The notes beneath the pieces were generated by a model that made no database searches, was not told the DNA's origin, and saw nothing but the letters and a program-made list of their open reading frames with translations. A stretch of 64,000 nt of DNA, taken from positions 3,834,392 to 3,898,391 of the forward strand of contig NZ_KI911783.1 of NCBI RefSeq assembly GCF_000515415.1, in the 5' to 3' direction. Made by a program: the position numbers and the translations under genes. Positions 61,601-64,000 of the stretch are shown here, one piece after another. The stretch is from Bradyrhizobium sp. WSM1417. GTDB taxonomy: Bacteria; Pseudomonadota; Alphaproteobacteria; Rhizobiales; Xanthobacteraceae. Every line of letters begins with the position of its first letter. Within the stretch, counting starts at the first letter, position 1.

Positions 61601-64000
61601 GGGCGGCGGTGCGACCATTCTCAGCACGACGATGTCGCGTGACACCGAGGCCTACATCACCAGTGCGACCGTTGGCGGCATGCAGTCGACGAGCGCAACG
61701 GTGGGAGCCGTCACCGTGAAAGCCAATGCCGAGCAGGACGCGTCATCGATCGCGGTCGGTTTCGGCACCGGCTCGGTCGGGCTGAACGTCTTCGTCGCAA
61801 CTACCGAGGCCTATGTCGACGGCGGCTCCCTCACGGCGTCCTCGCTCGCGGTCAATGCCTACGACGCCACCGGTATCGCGTCGGCGAACGGCTCGGGCGC
61901 CTATGGCAGCCAGGCCGCGATCGGCGCGGCGTTCCTGGTTCAGGTCTCGGCGAACCGGACCGAGGCCTATGTCGGCGACGAGTTCCACTATCAGGGCGAC
62001 GGCGCGGCGCACACGACCGCGGTCAATTTGAGCGGCGCGCTCGACGTCGAGGCTACGACGAAGAACCGCTTCCAGGCCTATTCGATCGGCGGGGCGCTTT
62101 CGACCGGCACGGCGGCGATCGCCGGCATGGCCAACATCGAGATCGCCAACAACACCACCATCGCGGGCGTCTACGACACCACGCTGCAGTCCCCCACGGG
62201 CGGCGCGGCTGGCGCGGTCACCATCAACGCCACCGAAGACGTCGCGATCAAGGAGATCGCCGGCGCGCTTTCGATTGCCGCCAGCGGGTCCGGCGTCGGC
62301 GTCGGCGCTGCGGCCAATGTCATCGTCTTCAAGAGCCAGACCATTGCGGAAAGCCGCAACAGCAACCTCAATTCGTCCGGCGCAATCAATGTCGGCGCGC
62401 TCAGCACCAAGGAAGTGCTGTCCTACGCGGTCACCGCCGGCATCGGCGGCAGCGTCGGCATCGGCGCAACCGTCGGCGTCATCATCGTCGGCACCAACAC
62501 CGCCGATCCGGATACGCAGGGCGAGCAGACCGGCCAGCTCAACCAGGGCAACAACGGCACCCTCGCGTCGGTGAACGCGGGCACCAATTCCTTGCACGGC
62601 AGCGACGCGGTCGCGAGCGGCACCTCGGGCAATCCGGGCAACGCCAACGCAACCTCGACCTACGACGTCAGCACCGTGCTGACCGGCGGCAATGACGGTG
62701 TCACCGCCCAGATCGCGGGCGGCAATGTCACCGGAACGCAGGTCAACGTCGCTGCGACCAGCGCCAACGCGACCAAGATGTTCCTGCTCGGCGCCGGCTT
62801 TGCCAAGAATGTCGGTATCGGTGCCGGCATCGGCTACACCAGTGTCAACAGCAGCGTGCTCGCCAATCTGAGCGCGATCGTCGCGGCGCCTTCCGTGACG
62901 GTTGCGGCGCGGGTCAAGGACGCCGACACCGGACCTTATTCGGGCAAGACCGTCGACAGCGAGGCGATCGCCGGCGGTGCAGCGCTCTATTTCGGCGCGG
63001 ATGCGGCTGTGGCGGTCGGCAACGTCGCAAACACGGTCACGGCGCAGCTCGGCGGCTCCGTCACCGGCACGGGCGGCACCGGCGTCGCAGTCATGGCGAT
63101 GGACAGCTCGACCCAGAGCGTGACCGCGGGCGGCGGCACCGGCGGCCTCGCGGCCATTGGGGTGTCGATCGCGACCACGGGACGGTCCAGTTCGGTCGCG
63201 GCAAAGGTGCTGTCGAACGCGACGGTGAACAGCTCGACCCTTGCGATTGGCGCAGGCGAGGCCGGCGCAATGTCGGCGTCCGCGACCGCGGTCGCGGGCG
63301 GCATCGTCGCCGGTGACGGGGCAGTCGCCACGGCAAAGGAAAACTCGACTGTTCTGGCCGAGATCGGTTCCAGCGCATCGATCACCACGTCCGCGACCGG
63401 CGCCGGCACGCTGGTGTCGGCGTCGATCACCCCGAACGTTTCGAGCAAGGCGATCGGTGTCGCGGTCGGCGGCGGCGCCATCGGCGTGTCCGTCGCGGAA
63501 TCCATGGTGACGGCCACCGTCACCGCCGATGTCGGCGACAACACCACCTTCTCGGGCGGGGCGCTCGGCGTGACCGCCATGGCGCTGGTGCCGACGGGCG
63601 GCACGACGACTTACGCCTGGTCACTTGCGGGCGGCGGCGGCTCGTTGATCGGCGCCCAGGGCAGCTACGCCAGGGCCTCCGAGAACGCGACCGTCAGGGC
63701 CTATGGCGGGACCGGGATCCATCTTCCCAATGCCGACGTGGTCATTGCCGCAGAGAACGACAGCAGCCAGTACGCCGAGTCGACCGGTCTCTCGACCGGG
63801 TTCCTCGCCATTGGCGCGACCGTCGCACAGGTCTCCTCGAGCGCCCACACCTACGCCTATCTCGGGGCCGGCGCGGTCACCGCCGCGTCCAACACGGGCG
63901 TTCTCCAGATCACCGCCACGGGCACCGATACCAACGTCGCCAGCGCGATCGTCGGTGCGGGCGGCACTTATGCCGGCGCCGCAGCGGTCGCGACGACGGC
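55683..64000 (+). CDS. Giant FHA/LktA-like filamentous adhesin, 3' end outside the window
   Basis: An open frame of at least 2,772 residues runs in one frame from ATG 55683 (AGAGGA just upstream) to the window end. An extended signal sequence (about 44 residues, with hydrophobic core MSLLCAMQMVFLPVFSV) precedes an FHA/TPS-like secretion domain (NVITPDGRTGTSL, NSFSQFSVGQGNTVNLQLP, GGNVYFADPKGFVVGRSGTVNVG). The rest is Ala/Ser/Thr/Gly/Asn-rich beta-helix repeats. A motif T-x-A-Y-I/V recurs (near 58309, 59130, 59838, 60183, 60510, 61179, 61464, 61647, 61806, 61962), as in leukotoxin LktA-type adhesins. Two small Cys loops occur (C969/C974 and C1551/C1562). A secretion partner (TpsB) or autotransporter barrel must lie beyond 64000. 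Confidence 0.9.
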   Translation, partial: MRRPSARRDNDELTLRGLARFRSMSLLCAMQMVFLPVFSVRLQAQPANVITPDGRTGTSLQTSGSVTTVTTSTVSGTSAFNSFSQFSVGQGNTVNLQLPTGTQNLVNIVRDAPVYVNGTLNSYMNGAIGGNVYFADPKGFVVGRSGTVNVGSLNVSTPTREFTDSLIGAQGQINGSAVANLMAGSFPVSPDGNIRIYGRVNAIDGVRLTGQNVLVGGASQRDIANLDHAAKFAASVNSKGLRSAAAISVRNGSIHIGAVNNASVNGRLTARSKTATPSNITVVAGNQAELGKNARLSTASRTADAGGVLVKAGNDVTVKSGAKINASSKTGNAGLVELSGNGVIDVGSGVTINLAAPNGRAGTLLIDPTDVVIGDASQGDVGVTLGNTSVANAIAALSAGGTYLVQADNSVTLAGHAVIDARNLDVTKTHSVGNAINVEIDAPTISIVNGAQILAQAINTGGTTYSSGSVTLAATASQILMSGHAHATTGITVDGTITGGAISISASSTAVASFTSSLASTFALVGESVPGMILGLNGGYVAASATATVNINGHANISGSGNVSISAYGSERAEDPVIASSLLGVSPVGAAVVVGNIAGNVTTNVASNATISAGGTLGIKATNDATMNVTAVSLTSSAVLVATVAYSTASVTTTANVATGAHLSVGTASGSTGGFALRALNNNSFSTSATSVGLDNPALNGGVGGAVAISNVNTSATATLGSSLGSSTSNRMNGSVTVEATSNTTSNSTMSSTITGTPALIAGLQGALVVGTMNPNLFSQQFSTLFTADLNLKAAAALTIARSTESATAAIAQNPSGGAPSIYTSGNVAVISNVIDVGVRSIATASAISSSPVDGQSTAVAAAVAWGDFTHNSNAYIGGGTLINAPEIGVSANTYMPITNTWLQWASLTDVLRHLNGNLGVGGSILTSYANATADAGDTVGISGSLNNFMVHNNTTAWVATGASLTSTCTVASCGSGAWTAALDSGATQAFDATLAIAATAYSASIDAAGNVGTLGFLPGNTSGGSSLGGALNLVQFWNNTIAGVASGASLGATDNVSITASTTDQFFGVAPTSGKAAGALALNGITSVALVNNTTHASIGIGATVSAPTVNVLAQQDLSMLSVAGAVSAGGNSAVGLAVAYLGATTDTAAYVGDNHSDIHPGPFSSDDPFSGTGSGNGSVTADHLAISATTAGRITAASIAAAISEPSVSDFGTKAGAVGAAATGGAGGISTALAKVGSSSGASSSGFTIDLAGSSSISDVSLGTTASITGVTINRYSPSPTATLLVQALNDTILNNGSGGAAANLGGSAGSTSVAVDGTIAAAISNNVTKAFISNSTVNNQQSVTVQALNGGSETVVAIGLAASTRSNAASIALSVGIITDSAQAYIENSTIAGGSTGVLRALEVDAYQTSNIAVGGGSLYISGGQGGFGVAMTYASIGDPSGGNATDAHIKSTSISNYDSLLVLADNASIIAAGAASAGAGSNGLSGSIVVDEITSTTTAYISSNSTVNINVGRVTVLADSGAVSDLDTALGNLVKKSNNNHLASDTCTAAAGGGTQNCIDFSAAALNGGTGNGPGAGIISVAGIIQAGKNNVGASMVYDTIATTHSAYIANVRMSTIGSVSVNAVDTTKIQSVTIGFGLATGQFAGVGGMTISSIANNVSAAIGNNQSDTTQSTVTASNISVTASDNSSITGAAAVAGASTQGSAAGLALVYSSIANNVSAGVTGSKLIASGSVAINANSNADISTVAVGIAISSQIGLAGSVATNLMGTNVTASITGGADVTANNNVAVIAGNNDKAGVFAGAVSISKGAAGGAGSMVTNKITGTTAAYISGTTTKVDALGTSTSDVLSVNSGTLAHAIDLGGFSAPTDITPDLSETQESVRGLAVVASSHQAVVTNVATLSAGSGISIMINPITNVMSGSTKAYIDGAAIDTRLASSTLDPQIDVAASSFSYSGAFGAGVVPPTGSGGGGATILSTTMSRDTEAYITSATVGGMQSTSATVGAVTVKANAEQDASSIAVGFGTGSVGLNVFVATTEAYVDGGSLTASSLAVNAYDATGIASANGSGAYGSQAAIGAAFLVQVSANRTEAYVGDEFHYQGDGAAHTTAVNLSGALDVEATTKNRFQAYSIGGALSTGTAAIAGMANIEIANNTTIAGVYDTTLQSPTGGAAGAVTINATEDVAIKEIAGALSIAASGSGVGVGAAANVIVFKSQTIAESRNSNLNSSGAINVGALSTKEVLSYAVTAGIGGSVGIGATVGVIIVGTNTADPDTQGEQTGQLNQGNNGTLASVNAGTNSLHGSDAVASGTSGNPGNANATSTYDVSTVLTGGNDGVTAQIAGGNVTGTQVNVAATSANATKMFLLGAGFAKNVGIGAGIGYTSVNSSVLANLSAIVAAPSVTVAARVKDADTGPYSGKTVDSEAIAGGAALYFGADAAVAVGNVANTVTAQLGGSVTGTGGTGVAVMAMDSSTQSVTAGGGTGGLAAIGVSIATTGRSSSVAAKVLSNATVNSSTLAIGAGEAGAMSASATAVAGGIVAGDGAVATAKENSTVLAEIGSSASITTSATGAGTLVSASITPNVSSKAIGVAVGGGAIGVSVAESMVTATVTADVGDNTTFSGGALGVTAMALVPTGGTTTYAWSLAGGGGSLIGAQGSYARASENATVRAYGGTGIHLPNADVVIAAENDSSQYAESTGLSTGFLAIGATVAQVSSSAHTYAYLGAGAVTAASNTGVLQITATGTDTNVASAIVGAGGTYAGAAAVATT

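Overview
The window is GC-rich alphaproteobacterial DNA, most likely chromosomal DNA of a Bradyrhizobium-like soil bacterium. The basis is codon use, many sugar and amide ABC transporters, a norEFCBQD operon, dispersed palindromic intergenic repeats and a very large filamentous adhesin. No tRNA, rRNA, CRISPR array, insertion sequence or phage gene was recognised. This assignment is inference, because no database search was possible.

Layout. 203-499 (minus) is a small DUF971 protein. 707-4570 is a redox unit: ferredoxin-NADP reductase, an AprA/fumarate-reductase-like flavoprotein, a 2[4Fe-4S] ferredoxin and a HEAT-repeat protein. 4682-18602 is a sugar region. It has a XylX-like fumarylacetoacetase-family dehydratase, a YtfQRT/YjfF-type sugar ABC transporter, a FadR-type GntR regulator, an L-arabinose/D-galactose 1-dehydrogenase, an aldose 1-epimerase, an SMP-30 lactonase and a ChvE-GguAB transporter. 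Together these give uptake, oxidation, lactone opening and a late dehydration step of a non-phosphorylative (Weimberg-type) pathway. The aldonate dehydratase and the final semialdehyde dehydrogenase are not in the window.

18903-24585 is the nitric oxide reductase operon norE-norF-norC-norB-norQ-norD, preceded by two Crp/Fnr-type dyads exactly 40 bp apart. 24617-34113 is a polyol/sugar unit: HAD phosphatase, SorC-type regulator, Smo-type ABC transporter, SDR dehydrogenase, FGGY kinase and PfkB kinase. Two similar 35-bp operator-like sites control its two apparent starts. 34241-41168 holds an amidase followed by a dipeptide-type ABC transporter. 41524-42497 is a CorA-type transporter gene broken by a single-base frameshift.

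42541-45164 holds an esterase and a VOC ring-cleaving-dioxygenase-like protein, divergent from a LysR regulator. 45286-50812 is a nitrate/sulfonate-type ABC transporter followed by an unusual double-domain nitrilase, whose second domain lacks the catalytic cysteine, and a LysR regulator. 50848-54551 (minus) is a solitary periplasmic binding protein overlapping a hybrid histidine kinase. 54846-64000 is a small exported protein followed by a giant FHA/LktA-like adhesin that is open at the window edge.

The most interesting non-coding signals are the operator pairs before norE and in the sugar-polyol unit, the AT-rich perfect dyad before the nitrilase operon, a hairpin enclosing a LysR start codon, hairpins after binding-protein genes, and a repeat family whose central stem differs in sequence between copies while staying fully paired.
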